From: CAYOHP01 sp964403795 [NCBI: uncultured bacterium] | Lineage (GTDB): Bacteria > Muiribacteriota > UBA6191 > CAZXTJ01 | Assembly (NCBI GenBank): GCA_964403795.1 | Contig: CAYOHP010000024.1 | Coordinates: forward strand, 5,978-69,977 | DNA length: 64,000 bases | Direction of reading: 5' to 3' | Part shown: in pieces, positions 24,554-33,790 of the stretch | Numbering within the stretch: position 1 is the first letter of the stretch | Layout: the number at the start of each line of letters is the position of its first letter | The notes under the pieces: model-generated | Databases searched by the model: none | Seen by the model: only the letters and a program-made list of their open reading frames with translations | What the model was told of the DNA's origin: nothing | Position numbers and translations under genes: made by a program

Positions 24554-26140
24554 TCAGGGCGAGAGCTGGTTCACGTCCAGCTTCGACTGGTCGGCCACCT
24601 CGCCGCGGCGCAGCCGGAACGAGATCGGCTTCTTCCAGATCCGCTCCAGCGCGTCCTTCTTGCGGGCCGCCGCGGCCAGCTCCAGCTCGCAATCCGACGC
24701 GGCCTCCAGCTCCAGTTCCAGCCGGTCCGAGGAGTGGAGGACCTGGACCCGGGAGATCCGCGACTCGTGCGAACGGTCGAGCCCGTCGGCGAGACGGAGG
24801 ATCCCGCCCAGCACCGCGACGACCTCGGTCCGGTTCCGGGGCAGCTCGTTCATCCCCGAGTCCCCCGAGGAGGGGAAGCTCTTCCTGTGGTAGCGGCAGA
24901 TGAGGGCCAGCTCCAGGACCTCCTGGGCGTCGAACCCCAGGAGCTCGGCGTTGGAGATCACGTAGAAGCTGTGGTGGTGGTGGCGGGTGTACCCGATCAC
25001 CAGGCCCACGTCATGGACCTGGGCGGCGTGCTCCAAGAGCTCCCGGTCGTGCCGGTCGAGGTGGTGCAGGCCCCCGGTCTGGTCGAAGATCTGCAGCGCC
25101 AGCCGCGCCACGTGCGCCCCGTGGGGCACCGACGGGGCGTGGATCCGCGCCAGGGTCAGGATCGAACGGCGGCGCAGGTCCGGGCCCTCCCGGAGCGCCC
25201 GGTCGAGCTCGGGAACCTGGCGCACGATCTCGAGCACCAGCCCGTCGCGCAGCGCCCGGTTCGAGACCTGGATGCGGTCGACCCCCGCCATCAGCATGAG
25301 CTCCCGCACGATGGTGGCACCGACCGCGATGTTGTCGGCCCGCATCGGGTTCATGCCGTTCAGCTGGGCCCGGGCCCGCACGTCGAGGTGCTGGAGGCGA
25401 CGGGTGAGCTCGTCGATCTCCTCGAAGTGGAGCGGGGCGACGTGGGTCGCCTCTCCCACCGGGATGCTGTCGGGGGCCCGCAGCAGGTCGCCGATCGCCT
25501 TGAAGGTCCCCGAGGTCCCGATCACCTCGTCGAAGCCGATGGCGCGGGCCCGCTCGACCGAACCCCCGGCCAGCCTGCGCACTTCCTTCGCCAGCAGCTT
25601 GTAGCGCTTGGCCGAGAGCTCGCGCTCGTCGTCGGAGAACTCGTCGGTCATCCGGATCACGCCCAGCTGGAGGCTCTCCCGCATGTGGGCGCCGAAGTTG
25701 TTGCCCACGATGAACTCGGTGCTCCCGCCTCCGAGGTCGATGACCAGGGCCTTCTTGTCGGTGAGGTCGGTGCCGTCCCGGACCGCCCGGAAGATGAGCT
25801 CGGCCTCCTCCTCCCCCGAGAGCACCCGGACCCGGATCCCGACCTCCTCCTCGACCCGGCGCAGGAACTCCTGGCGGTTCTTGGCATCCCGCACCGCCGA
25901 GGTGGCGGCCGCGATCAGGTACTGGCACCCGTGGGCCACCGAGAGCTTCTTCATGCGGGTCAGGACCGAGATCCCCAGGTCCATGGCGCCCTTGGTGAGT
26001 TTGCCGTCCTTCAACCGCTCGCGCCCGAGCTTGATCATCTCCTTCTCGCGGTCGACGACTTCGAACGAGGGGGTGCGGTCGATCCGGACCACGACCATGT
26101 GGATCGAGTTGGTCCCGATGTCGATGGCCGCGACCTTCAT
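24554..26140 (-). CDS. ppx: Exopolyphosphatase / guanosine pentaphosphate phosphatase
   Basis: This 528-residue enzyme of the Ppx/GppA family hydrolyses the terminal phosphate of polyphosphate and/or pppGpp. The actin-like ATPase-fold core is intact: phosphate-1 'AIDIGTNSIHMVVV', 'AAATSAVRDAKNRQEF', phosphate-2 'ALVIDLGGGSTEF' and 'VIGTSGTFKAIGDLL'. The C-terminal HD-like helical domain ('HAAQVHDVGLVIGYTRHHHH', 'YHRKSF') matches long Ppx forms. The ATG overlaps the previous gene stop by 4 bp (ATGA) and has a GAGGAGAAG site. Linkage to a CHAD protein supports polyphosphate as a substrate. Ppx and GppA cannot be separated by sequence inspection. Confidence 0.92.
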   Translation of the reverse strand: MKVAAIDIGTNSIHMVVVRIDRTPSFEVVDREKEMIKLGRERLKDGKLTKGAMDLGISVLTRMKKLSVAHGCQYLIAAATSAVRDAKNRQEFLRRVEEEVGIRVRVLSGEEEAELIFRAVRDGTDLTDKKALVIDLGGGSTEFIVGNNFGAHMRESLQLGVIRMTDEFSDDERELSAKRYKLLAKEVRRLAGGSVERARAIGFDEVIGTSGTFKAIGDLLRAPDSIPVGEATHVAPLHFEEIDELTRRLQHLDVRARAQLNGMNPMRADNIAVGATIVRELMLMAGVDRIQVSNRALRDGLVLEIVRQVPELDRALREGPDLRRRSILTLARIHAPSVPHGAHVARLALQIFDQTGGLHHLDRHDRELLEHAAQVHDVGLVIGYTRHHHHSFYVISNAELLGFDAQEVLELALICRYHRKSFPSSGDSGMNELPRNRTEVVAVLGGILRLADGLDRSHESRISRVQVLHSSDRLELELEAASDCELELAAAARKKDALERIWKKPISFRLRRGEVADQSKLDVNQLSP

Positions 26141-27027
26141 CGCTTCTCCTCGGCCCCCACGCCGCGCAGTCGCGACCGGTAGACGTCCCGGGAGGGTTCG
26201 GCCTCCGGTCCCGCGGCTTCCCCGAGCTGGGAATGGAAGAGCACGACCTTCCCCTTGCGCCCGGTCAGCACCGCGGGATCGGCCGCCTTCTCGACCACGC
26301 CGGTGATCCACTGCTCCCGGCACTCGAGGGTGTCGAGCAGGAGCAGGCCCTGATCCCCGCCCGGGAGGTTGCGGTGGAACACGATCCGGTACTCGTCGAC
26401 GAAACAGGGGCGCTCGCTCGAGCCGGGGGCCGCGGTGAGCGGACGCTGCTCGCCGCTCTCGAAATCGTAGAGGAAGATCTGCGCCTCCTCACCGACCCGG
26501 CGACGGAATGCCAGGTACCGCCCCGAAGGACTGGCGGCAGGCTGGTCGTCGCTCCCCTCGGGGGACGAGGCCAGCGGCTTGCGTCCCGGAGCGGTCGGAT
26601 CGAGCTGCCAGAGGTGGAAGGTGCCGGCGCTCCCTTCGTCGGAGGCGAACACCACGAGACCCCGGGCCACCACCGGCACCGGGTCCAGGAACGAGGTGGT
26701 CGGACCCTCGATCAGGATGCCCCCCTCGCCCGAGTCGGGGCGCACCGAGCGGATCTGCCACCGCGACTCGGGGTCCTGGCGGTAGGCGTAGAAGACCAGC
26801 GAGCCGTCGGGCAGCGGGCTCGGCGGTCCGTGCTCGCCCCGGTCGATGACCAGCGGCTTCACCAGGCGTCCCTTCTGGTCGGTGAGCACCAGGCCCGAGC
26901 CGCCCTCGCCCTGGATGCGATGCACCAGGAGGCCGCCGTCGATGGGACGGGGGGCGTCGTGGCGCAGACCCCCGGCCGTCAGCCTGCGGGAGTTGCGCAG
27001 GCCGAGGCGTTTCCAGGAAACCTTCAC
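26137..27027 (-). CDS. TolB-like beta-propeller protein
   Basis: This is a 296-residue protein with repeated PD40/TolB-type blades: 'LPDGSLVFYAYRQDPESRW', 'SPSGRYLAFRRRVGEEAQI' and 'CFVDEYRIVFHRNLPGGDQ'. Each blade pairs a strand with a turn followed by strands ending in hydrophobic residues. No signal peptide is seen from GTG 27027, unlike periplasmic TolB, so it is probably cytoplasmic or needs another start. It overlaps both neighbours by 4 bp (GTGA upstream, ATGA downstream). The three genes 29345-24554 are thus one tightly coupled unit. The binding partner is unknown. Confidence 0.7.
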   Translation of the reverse strand: MKVSWKRLGLRNSRRLTAGGLRHDAPRPIDGGLLVHRIQGEGGSGLVLTDQKGRLVKPLVIDRGEHGPPSPLPDGSLVFYAYRQDPESRWQIRSVRPDSGEGGILIEGPTTSFLDPVPVVARGLVVFASDEGSAGTFHLWQLDPTAPGRKPLASSPEGSDDQPAASPSGRYLAFRRRVGEEAQIFLYDFESGEQRPLTAAPGSSERPCFVDEYRIVFHRNLPGGDQGLLLLDTLECREQWITGVVEKAADPAVLTGRKGKVVLFHSQLGEAAGPEAEPSRDVYRSRLRGVGAEEKR

Positions 27028-29345
27028 CGGCCGGCTCCTCCCGGGTTCTCCGACCGACGTCTCGCCCAGGCCTGCCAGGCGAATCCGGGTCGGGCGGCGG
27101 CCGCCTCCATGGCGAGCCGTGCCTCCTCGGCCTTCCCCAGTCCGGACAAGGCCAACGAGACCACATAGTAGCCATGGGCGGGCTCCAGGGGAGCAAGTGC
27201 CGGGATGGCTCCCGGAGGCACACCCCTGGCCGCCTCGGCCCCGATCAGGTGCCAGGCGAAGAACTCCGCCCGCCTGAGGTTCCCGACCGATTCCTCGGCC
27301 AGGATCCGGAACAGGTCCTCGACCTCGGCACACCCGGCGTCCACCTCGGCGAGCCGTGCCAGGGCGGTCTCCCGCGGCAGGAACGGGATCCCGGCGTACC
27401 CCAGCCGACATCCCTGGGCCGAGCCGAGTCCGGGGGAAGGCAAGGAGGCGACGGCCCCGTCGAGGAACCCGAGGGCCCGGGATCTCTCCTCCGCATCGGA
27501 CAGGGCCGGGCCGATCCACGAGGCGAGGATCCGCGAGGCTGTGGCCGCGCCCAGCGCCCCGGCCCGACCCGCCACCGCACCGTGGCCGCGGGCGGCTTGC
27601 CGGGCACCGCCTGCATCCTGGAGAGAGAGGGCGCGGCGGATCCGGGCCAGCGCCGGGAGCACCCGGTCCCGCTCGGGGAGATCGACGGCATCCTCGGCGG
27701 GAGCCGGCCCCTCCAGCAGGGGATCCCCGGAGGCCGGCCCGAAGCGGGCCTCGGGCCAGCCCGCCAGTTCGGACCACGCGAGGCTCGCCAGGGCTGCCGC
27801 GACCGGGTCCCGGGTCTCGCCCGGGAGCAGGCCCAGGGCGTTGCGGGCGGCGTGCGGCCCGCCGACCTCGAGCACCAGGTAGCGGGCTTCCTCCCGGCGT
27901 CCGGCCTCCCCCGGGACCCGTAGCCGTTCGAGGGCTTCGGAATGGCGCCGGTAGCGGGGGACGGCCACGGCTGCGAAGCCCGACATCCGCCCCGACGGGC
28001 CCAGGGCATCGAGAGCCACGCCCGCCGATTCGAACTCGCCGAGATCGAAGGCCGCCAGGGCCCGGAACACCTCGGCGGGACGGAAGCCGGGGGTCTCTCT
28101 CAGGCATGCGTCGGCGCCCGCGGCCAGAGGGCGGGGGTCGCCGGCGGACCAGGCGGGGAGGTGCCGGAGCAGGTGGACCGCGAGGCGGACCTGGTAGTCG
28201 ATCAGGTGGTGGAGCGAGAGACCGAGTGCCGCCGCCAGGACCGCCACCAGCGACCAGCCCGCCCACCCGGGTTGGGCCAGGACCGGGAGCGGACCGGGAC
28301 GGGGAGGGAACTCCTCCCGCCGGAGTCCCGGATGGGCCAGCAGCTCCATGAGTTCGTCGGCCGGGGTGCGGGACTCCAGGTGGATCGGATCGAGGCGACC
28401 TTCCGGGCCCGACAGCTCGAGCCTCACCGCGCCGGGGAGCGAGGACAAGACGGCCCGGTCGACGCCCCGGATCTGCGCCAGCAGCCTCGTGGTCCTCCCG
28501 GCGGCGTCGAAGACCAGGACCCTCCGGTCGGTCACCAGATAGAGGGCGGCACCCCGCTCGCGTTGTCCGACCCGGTAGGCGAGCCACCCGCCGAAGCCCC
28601 CCAGGGCCAGGTCGGGGATCCAGGCCGAACCGCTCCAGATCACGGCGTGCCCCAGGTGGAGGGCAGGGATGCCGCCCTGGATCAGGAGCCGGAGCACCGG
28701 GGGGACCCGGACCGCGGCCAGGGTGAGGGGGCCCAGGACCGAGAGGGTCCCGGCGATCCCGTACCAGGCCGCCGTGCCCCGTTCCGGCCAGTGGATGCGC
28801 AAGGCCAGGGCGGTCAGGACCGCCAGCAGAGCCAGGCCCAGGAAGCCCGCGAAGCAGACGATCCGGACCAGCAGGCTGGTGGCGAGCTCGGGCGGGTTGG
28901 CGGCCCGGATCGCCCGCGGCGTCTCGCCGTCCTCGAGTTCGGAGAGCATCGCCTCGCGGAACTCGTGCCAGAGGGCCCAGGTCTGCTTGCGCAGCGCCAC
29001 CTTGCGTCCCTGGTAGGCGAACCAGGGTTGGGCCCAGGCGAAGCCGATGGCCAGGACCAGGAGACCGAGCGGTCCCGCCACCGCGATCCTGAGGATGCGT
29101 TCTCGGAGTTCCATGGGCAGCGGTGCTCCGGGATCCATCGCGACCCCGGCCCCGCCGAGCCAGCCGAGGGGGTCGAGCAGCAATCCGGCGACCTGGGGAA
29201 GGTAGTGGGCGGCGGCCACCGTCACCAGGGCAAGGGCCGCGAATCGGGCCAGGATCGCGACCTGGCGGCTCACCGTCACCGGCGAGCCCCGGTAGACGAC
29301 CGCGTCCGGGTCGGGAAGGTCGTTCCGCCCCGCGAGGAAGATCAT
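27024..29345 (-). CDS. Membrane protein with PH-like domain and helical-repeat region
   Basis: This is a 773-residue protein. Several transmembrane helices lie in the first ~260 residues ('FAALALVTVAAAHYLPQVAG', 'VAGPLGLLVLAIGFAWAQPW', 'LLAVLTALALRI'). A bacterial PH-like segment follows near residues 265-350 ('ALYLVTDRRVLVFDAAG', 'IRGVDRAVLSSLPGAVRL'), then another helix near 385. The C-terminal ~370 residues are Ala/Leu/Arg-rich helical repeats resembling TPRs ('EVFRALAAFDLGEFESAGVA', 'YYVVSLALSGLGKAEEARLA'). ATG 29345 lies 8 nt after a TATCCT box with no ribosome binding site, suggesting a leaderless mRNA. Its stop overlaps the beta-propeller gene. No known family is recognised as a whole. 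Confidence 0.7.
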   Translation of the reverse strand: MIFLAGRNDLPDPDAVVYRGSPVTVSRQVAILARFAALALVTVAAAHYLPQVAGLLLDPLGWLGGAGVAMDPGAPLPMELRERILRIAVAGPLGLLVLAIGFAWAQPWFAYQGRKVALRKQTWALWHEFREAMLSELEDGETPRAIRAANPPELATSLLVRIVCFAGFLGLALLAVLTALALRIHWPERGTAAWYGIAGTLSVLGPLTLAAVRVPPVLRLLIQGGIPALHLGHAVIWSGSAWIPDLALGGFGGWLAYRVGQRERGAALYLVTDRRVLVFDAAGRTTRLLAQIRGVDRAVLSSLPGAVRLELSGPEGRLDPIHLESRTPADELMELLAHPGLRREEFPPRPGPLPVLAQPGWAGWSLVAVLAAALGLSLHHLIDYQVRLAVHLLRHLPAWSAGDPRPLAAGADACLRETPGFRPAEVFRALAAFDLGEFESAGVALDALGPSGRMSGFAAVAVPRYRRHSEALERLRVPGEAGRREEARYLVLEVGGPHAARNALGLLPGETRDPVAAALASLAWSELAGWPEARFGPASGDPLLEGPAPAEDAVDLPERDRVLPALARIRRALSLQDAGGARQAARGHGAVAGRAGALGAATASRILASWIGPALSDAEERSRALGFLDGAVASLPSPGLGSAQGCRLGYAGIPFLPRETALARLAEVDAGCAEVEDLFRILAEESVGNLRRAEFFAWHLIGAEAARGVPPGAIPALAPLEPAHGYYVVSLALSGLGKAEEARLAMEAAAARPGFAWQAWARRRSENPGGAGR

Positions 29346-29353
29346 GGGGGAGG

Positions 29354-29359
29354 AGGATA
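29354..29359 (-). promoter_or_regulatory. -10 box for the leaderless membrane-protein gene
   Basis: TATCCT on the minus strand ends 8 nt before the ATG at 29345. The -35 region at the right distance (AGGACG or GGACGA) is poor, so the assignment rests on the -10 box and the start spacing. Confidence 0.35.
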
Positions 29360-29389
29360 CCCCCGGGGGAGAGGCCTCGTCCTGCATGC

Positions 29390-29395
29390 TACGCT
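29390..29395 (+). promoter_or_regulatory. -10 box upstream of the UMF1 transporter gene
   Basis: TACGCT preceded by TGCATGC lies about 95 nt before the transporter start. The same CATGCTA context precedes the aminopeptidase gene (13497) and the M28 peptidase gene (47437). The minus strand reads TAGCAT at 29391-29386, so the element may also be read divergently. Confidence 0.35.
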
Positions 29396-29487
29396 CCGCC
29401 GGCTCCGGCCGGTTACCCCGCGAGGCCCGAGATCCGGGCCGCGGGGAGACCCGGGCCCGCGAGCGGAGGCGAAGCCGAGGTGGGACG

Positions 29488-30873
29488 GTGAAGGGCCCCG
29501 ATTCCATGGCCGAGGCGACCGAGGTGGGGATGGGTCGTCCCTTCGGTGCCCGCCGCATCGATCGGCGCGAGGTGTTCGGGTGGGCGATGTTCGACTTCGC
29601 CAACTCGAGCTTCACGACCGTGATCGTGACTGCGCTCTTCCCGGTCTACTTCACCAAGGTGGTCGCCCCGGGGCCCACCGGCGACTGGTACTACTCGGTG
29701 GCCGGTGCCCTGGCGCTGCTGGTCGTGATCCTGATCTCGCCCCTGCTCGGGGCCCTGGCCGACTTCTCGGCCGGCAAGAAGAAGTTCCTGCTGGCGAGCT
29801 ACCTGGCCTGCGTGGTCTTCACCGCCCTGCTCTGGTTCGTCGGACCCGGCGACGTGGTGCTGGGCATGGTGCTGTTCGCGATCGCCAAGGTCTTCTTCTC
29901 GACCGGGGAGAACCTGGTGGCCGCCTTCCTCCCCGACATCGCCCCGCCCGAGGACATGGGCAAGGTCTCCGGCTTCGCCTGGTCGCTCGGGTTCCTGGGC
30001 GGGATCGCCTGCCTGATGATGTGCCGGCCCTACACCGCGGGCCTGACCGATGCGGCCCAGGCCGACACCACCCGGATGATCCCGCTGGTGGTGGCGGGAT
30101 TCTTCCTGGTGGCCGGGATCCCGACCTTCCTGTTCGTGAAGCAGCGGGGGACGGCCCGGCCTCTCCTCCACGGGGAGACCTACCTGGGCGTCGGGATGCA
30201 GCGCCTCTCCGAGACCGTGAAGCACGTCCGGCAATTGAAGCAGCTGTCGCGGTTCCTGCTGGTCTTCACCGCCTACAACGCCGGACTCTCGGTGGTCGTG
30301 TACTTCACGAGCATCTACGCGGAGGCGGAGCTCGGCTTCACCCCCGACGAGATCATGACGTTCTTCCTGGTGATCAACCTGGTGGCGGCGGCCGGGGCCT
30401 TCGGCTTCGGCGTCCTCCAGGACAAGATCGGGGCCCGCAAGGCGATCAACCTCACGTTGATCCTGTGGATGATCGGGATCCTGATGGCGTGGGCCTCGAC
30501 CGAGAAGTCCACGTTCTGGGTGGTGGGAGTGATCGCGGGCCTGGCACTGGGGGCGACCCAGAGCGGGTCCCGGGCCCTGGTCGGCGAGTTCAGTCCCCCC
30601 AGCCGCTCGGCGGAGTTCTTCGGGTTCTGGGGCCTGTTCTGGAAGCTCTCCGAGGCCATCGGCCCGCTCGCCTTCGGGTTCCTCTCGGCCTCGATGGGGC
30701 GTCGCCCGGCGATCCTCGCCACCCTGGGCTTCTTCGTGGTGGGGTTCCTGGGCATGCTCTTCGTCGACGAGGAAGCCGGCCGGGAAGAAGCCGTGGCCTA
30801 CGAGCTGGCCACCCGGGCCGAAGAGGCCGAGATGGACTCCCAGACCGTCATCGGTCGCCGGGCTCCCTTCTAG
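29488..30873 (+). CDS. MFS transporter of the UMF1 family
   Basis: This is a 461-residue membrane protein with about 12 helices. The first helix reads 'FGWAMFDFANSSFTTVIVTA', the characteristic DxANS motif of the UMF1 (Atg22-like) branch of the major facilitator superfamily. 'SPLLGALADFSAGKKKFLLA' is the loop 2-3 signature and 'LQDKIGARKAINLTL' its repeat. Substrates of bacterial members are mostly unknown; the yeast relative exports amino acids from the vacuole. GTG 29488 has a GAGGTG site 6 nt upstream and is preferred over ATG 29506. It is divergent from the PH/TPR membrane protein. Confidence 0.88.
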   Translation: MKGPDSMAEATEVGMGRPFGARRIDRREVFGWAMFDFANSSFTTVIVTALFPVYFTKVVAPGPTGDWYYSVAGALALLVVILISPLLGALADFSAGKKKFLLASYLACVVFTALLWFVGPGDVVLGMVLFAIAKVFFSTGENLVAAFLPDIAPPEDMGKVSGFAWSLGFLGGIACLMMCRPYTAGLTDAAQADTTRMIPLVVAGFFLVAGIPTFLFVKQRGTARPLLHGETYLGVGMQRLSETVKHVRQLKQLSRFLLVFTAYNAGLSVVVYFTSIYAEAELGFTPDEIMTFFLVINLVAAAGAFGFGVLQDKIGARKAINLTLILWMIGILMAWASTEKSTFWVVGVIAGLALGATQSGSRALVGEFSPPSRSAEFFGFWGLFWKLSEAIGPLAFGFLSASMGRRPAILATLGFFVVGFLGMLFVDEEAGREEAVAYELATRAEEAEMDSQTVIGRRAPF

Positions 30874-30909
30874 TCCTCGCCTTCCTTCGACCCGCCTCCC
30901 ATCCTGCCG

Positions 30910-32196
30910 ATGGTTCCCATGGACGACATGCTCGGCCCTTCTCTCCATGGTCTCGTTCGGTCCGGGGTAGGGGGACGGCTCGGGGTGCGCTGGCGCCCGG
31001 GAGTCGCCCTGGTCCTGGGGTCGCTCCTGGCGTTCCCGGCGGAGGCCGCACCGCTGGCGGGGACGGTCCACCTCCAGTCCGGGGCGGTCTCGGCCCTCTC
31101 GGGTCGGGGCGAGGACGTCGAGATCCGGCGGGGGACCCGCTCGCTCAGGGTCGACGTGGGGGACGAGCTGCGCACCAGCGGGCACGTCGAAGCCGTGTTC
31201 ATCGCCCATGACGAGACCCAGATGCCTCTCGACCCAGGGGCGGTCTACACGGTCGATGCGGCCGGCGTCTGGCAGGCGGTGGCCGGGGGCCGGACCCGGG
31301 TCCTCCAGTTCCGGGTCCCTGCGAAGGCGGCTCCGACCCAGGTGCCGACCGAGCCGACCAAGGCCATGGCGAGGGCCAGGGCCCACGGCGTGATCCGCTA
31401 CCGGGATGCCCGCGAGAGCAAGGTCGGACTGCTCGACCTCGACCAGGACCTCCATCCCAACAGTTGGCTCGGGGTAGCCCGCGAGGGGAGCATCCTGCTG
31501 GCCGCCAACCAGGGCGGGCGTGCCCTCTACCTGGGCCCCGGGGGGCTCAGGGTCCACGAGAAGAGCCTGAGCCTGGAGTCGGGAACCCTGGCGGTGTTGG
31601 CGGGCGGCCCGACTTCGGTGGTGCTGGCGCCTTCGTTCTCGGTGGCGGGCGGGCCCGGTGCGATCTACGCGGTCACGGTGAAGGACGGCGTCTCCACGGT
31701 GAGGGCGGCGTCGGGCAAGGTGGTGGTCGGTCCCCTGCCGGGAGGGCGCGGCAATCGCCTCGAACTCGCTCCCGGCCAGGCCGCCTCGGCCACCCAGGAA
31801 GGCAGGATCCAGGCGGCTCCCGGTCAGGGTACAGCCAAGAACGCCGGCGAGGCGATCCGGGCCGCCCTCTCGTCCTCGGATCCGGCCGCCGCGGCCCGGG
31901 CCGTGTCGGCCGCCCTCGAAGGCTCTCCCGTACCTGTCTCCGAGGACCTTCCCCCCAGGCTCGCCCCGACCGAGGCCTCGTCGCCGCGCCCGGCAGCTCC
32001 CGCCCAGGCCCCCGCTCCCGCTCCCGAGTGGTCCACCCGGGACCGCCGCGGGCCTCCGGTGCCGGTCTCCGCCTGGAAGGCGAGCGCTGCGCCCCATCCG
32101 GCCTTCAGGCCCGGGGAACCGGAGCCCACCTCGCCCCACCATCCGATCTGGACCACGGGCTTCGCCCTGGAGACCCCACCGCTGTCGAGCCGGTGA
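30910..32196 (+). CDS. Secreted FecR-like protein
   Basis: This is a 428-residue exported protein. Residues about 25-48 form a signal peptide ('WRPGVALVLGSLLAFPAEA', then A). It is followed by a FecR-like beta segment: 'GAVSALSGRGEDVEIRRG', 'LRVDVGDELRTSGHVEAVF' and 'MPLDPGAVYTV'. FecR-type domains here act as surface or periplasmic sensors or scaffolds. A second half with 'SVAGGPGAIYAVTVKDGVST', 'VRAASGKVVVGPLPGG' and 'RLELAPGQAASA' looks like another FecR repeat. The final 130 residues are Pro/Ala-rich. The start is uncertain: ATGs at 30910, 30919 and 30928 are all possible and none has a good ribosome binding site. It converges on htrA. Confidence 0.65.
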   Translation: MVPMDDMLGPSLHGLVRSGVGGRLGVRWRPGVALVLGSLLAFPAEAAPLAGTVHLQSGAVSALSGRGEDVEIRRGTRSLRVDVGDELRTSGHVEAVFIAHDETQMPLDPGAVYTVDAAGVWQAVAGGRTRVLQFRVPAKAAPTQVPTEPTKAMARARAHGVIRYRDARESKVGLLDLDQDLHPNSWLGVAREGSILLAANQGGRALYLGPGGLRVHEKSLSLESGTLAVLAGGPTSVVLAPSFSVAGGPGAIYAVTVKDGVSTVRAASGKVVVGPLPGGRGNRLELAPGQAASATQEGRIQAAPGQGTAKNAGEAIRAALSSSDPAAAARAVSAALEGSPVPVSEDLPPRLAPTEASSPRPAAPAQAPAPAPEWSTRDRRGPPVPVSAWKASAAPHPAFRPGEPEPTSPHHPIWTTGFALETPPLSSR

Positions 32197-32269
32197 GGTC
32201 CCCGAGGTCCTCGCCTCGTCGGTCACCCGAGGAGGCCGCTCCGGGCGCGCCCTCCCGGCCTTCCCCCGC

Positions 32270-33715
32270 CTACTCCTCTGCGAGGAAGAGCCAGTGGTCG
32301 CCCCGCAGCACCGTGAGGAAGAGGCTGTGGTCGGGCCCCACCGCCTCCATGGCCTGGCGCAGGTCGCGCAGGCTGGAGATCGTGCCGCGCCCGACCTTCT
32401 GGATCACGTCCCCTTGCTGGAGCCCGACATCGGCAGCCCGGCTCCCGGGTTCGACCTCGAGCACCACCACGCCCGGGACGTCGGGACCTCGGCCTCGCCC
32501 CAACGAGGCGCGCTCGGCGGCCCGGATCCCGAGGTCCGGCAGGCGCACGCCCTCGCTCCGGCTCCCGGCGGGGCTGCGTCCCCCGGCCTTGCCCTCGGTC
32601 GCTCCGTAGGCGGCCACCACCGGGGACACCGAGCGGCGGCTGCCGTCCTGCTTCTGGATCTCGAGCAGGATGGGCTGGCCCACCCCGGTCTCCTGGATCT
32701 GCTCGACCAGGATGCGCTGGTCGTCGATCACCTGGCCCCGGGACCGGAGCACCACGTCGCCGGCCTCGATCCCCACCTTGGCGGCCGGGCCCTTGGGGAC
32801 GACCCGGGTGACGTAGACGCCCTGGGGGCTCTTGAGTCCCAGGTGGCGGGCCATGGCGGGGGTCACGTCCTGGAGCTCGACCCCCAGCCAGGTGCGCTGC
32901 ACCGCCCCGTGTTCCAGGAGGTCCTCGGCGATCTTGTGGGCCAGGTTGATCGGGATCGCGAACCCGAGGCCCTGGCCGGCGGGATTGATGGCCGTGTTGA
33001 TCCCGATGACCTGACCCTGGAGGTCGAGCAAGGGGCCGCCCGAGTTGCCGGGATTGATGGCGGCGTCGGTCTGGATCAGGTTGAAGTACTCGCGCTCGGG
33101 CGAGATCTGGAGATGGCGGCCCAGGGCCGAGACGATCCCGGCGGTGACGGTCTTCGAGAGGCTGAACGGGGAGCCGATGGCGACGGCCCACGAGCCGACC
33201 TTGATGCGGGTGGAATCGCCGATCTTGGCGACCTGTTCGGGCGCGAACTTCCCGGGGAAGGCCGGATCGTCGATCTTCAGCAAGGCCAGGTCGTGGGCCG
33301 GGTCGAGACCCGCCACCTTGGCCTTGTAGACGTTGCCGTCGCTGACCGTGACCTGGATCTGGTCGGCCGATCCGACCACATGCTCGTTGGTCAGGATGTA
33401 GCCGTCGGCGCGATAGACGAAGCCGCTGCCCTCGCCCTGCTTGCGGGGCACCACGTTGTTGGGGCGGCCGAAGAAGAAGCGGTCGTACTGCGGGTCGTAG
33501 AAGATCGCGCTCTTCGGGACGTCGAGGGCGGCGATGTGGACCACCGCGTCCTGGACCTTCTCGACCACCCGGGTCACCGCCTCTTGCCAGCCCGGCAGTT
33601 CTTCCGCCTGGGACGGGGTGGGGGATCCGATCCCGAGGGCCAGTCCCAGCATCAGGGAAGCCGGACGCCGGAGCCGGGCGCGGGCCCGGTCGGACGAGGT
33701 CGAAACGGGAATCAT
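32270..33715 (-). CDS. Periplasmic serine protease/chaperone HtrA (DegP/Do family)
   Basis: This is a 481-residue protein with a signal peptide (basic start, 'SLMLGLALGIG', cut near SQA-EE at 36-38). The trypsin-like domain has the complete triad: His112 in TNEHVVG, Asp142 in HDLALLKID and Ser225 in GNSGGPL. Two PDZ domains follow, with GLGFAIPINLA at the protease end, 'QGVYVTRVVPKGPAAKVG' in PDZ1 and 'VVLEVEPGSRAADVGLQQG' in PDZ2. It degrades or refolds damaged envelope proteins. The ATG has a GAGGAGGAG site 6 nt upstream, and a TACCCT -10 box lies 23 nt before the start. An unusual aromatic loop ('YDPQYDRFFFGRP') precedes the catalytic core, as in DegQ relatives. Confidence 0.95.
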   Translation of the reverse strand: MIPVSTSSDRARARLRRPASLMLGLALGIGSPTPSQAEELPGWQEAVTRVVEKVQDAVVHIAALDVPKSAIFYDPQYDRFFFGRPNNVVPRKQGEGSGFVYRADGYILTNEHVVGSADQIQVTVSDGNVYKAKVAGLDPAHDLALLKIDDPAFPGKFAPEQVAKIGDSTRIKVGSWAVAIGSPFSLSKTVTAGIVSALGRHLQISPEREYFNLIQTDAAINPGNSGGPLLDLQGQVIGINTAINPAGQGLGFAIPINLAHKIAEDLLEHGAVQRTWLGVELQDVTPAMARHLGLKSPQGVYVTRVVPKGPAAKVGIEAGDVVLRSRGQVIDDQRILVEQIQETGVGQPILLEIQKQDGSRRSVSPVVAAYGATEGKAGGRSPAGSRSEGVRLPDLGIRAAERASLGRGRGPDVPGVVVLEVEPGSRAADVGLQQGDVIQKVGRGTISSLRDLRQAMEAVGPDHSLFLTVLRGDHWLFLAEE

Positions 33716-33737
33716 GGGGATCTCCTCCTCGTTCCGT

Positions 33738-33743
33738 AGGGTA
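33738..33743 (-). promoter_or_regulatory. -10 box of the htrA-like gene
   Basis: TACCCT on the minus strand, 23 nt before the start codon. The -35 position is weak, which is common for stress-inducible promoters, but no alternative-sigma consensus could be assigned. Confidence 0.4.
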
Positions 33744-33790
33744 GCAACCGTCGTGCCATTGCCCGTCGACGATGGGGCCCGCTCCAGGAG

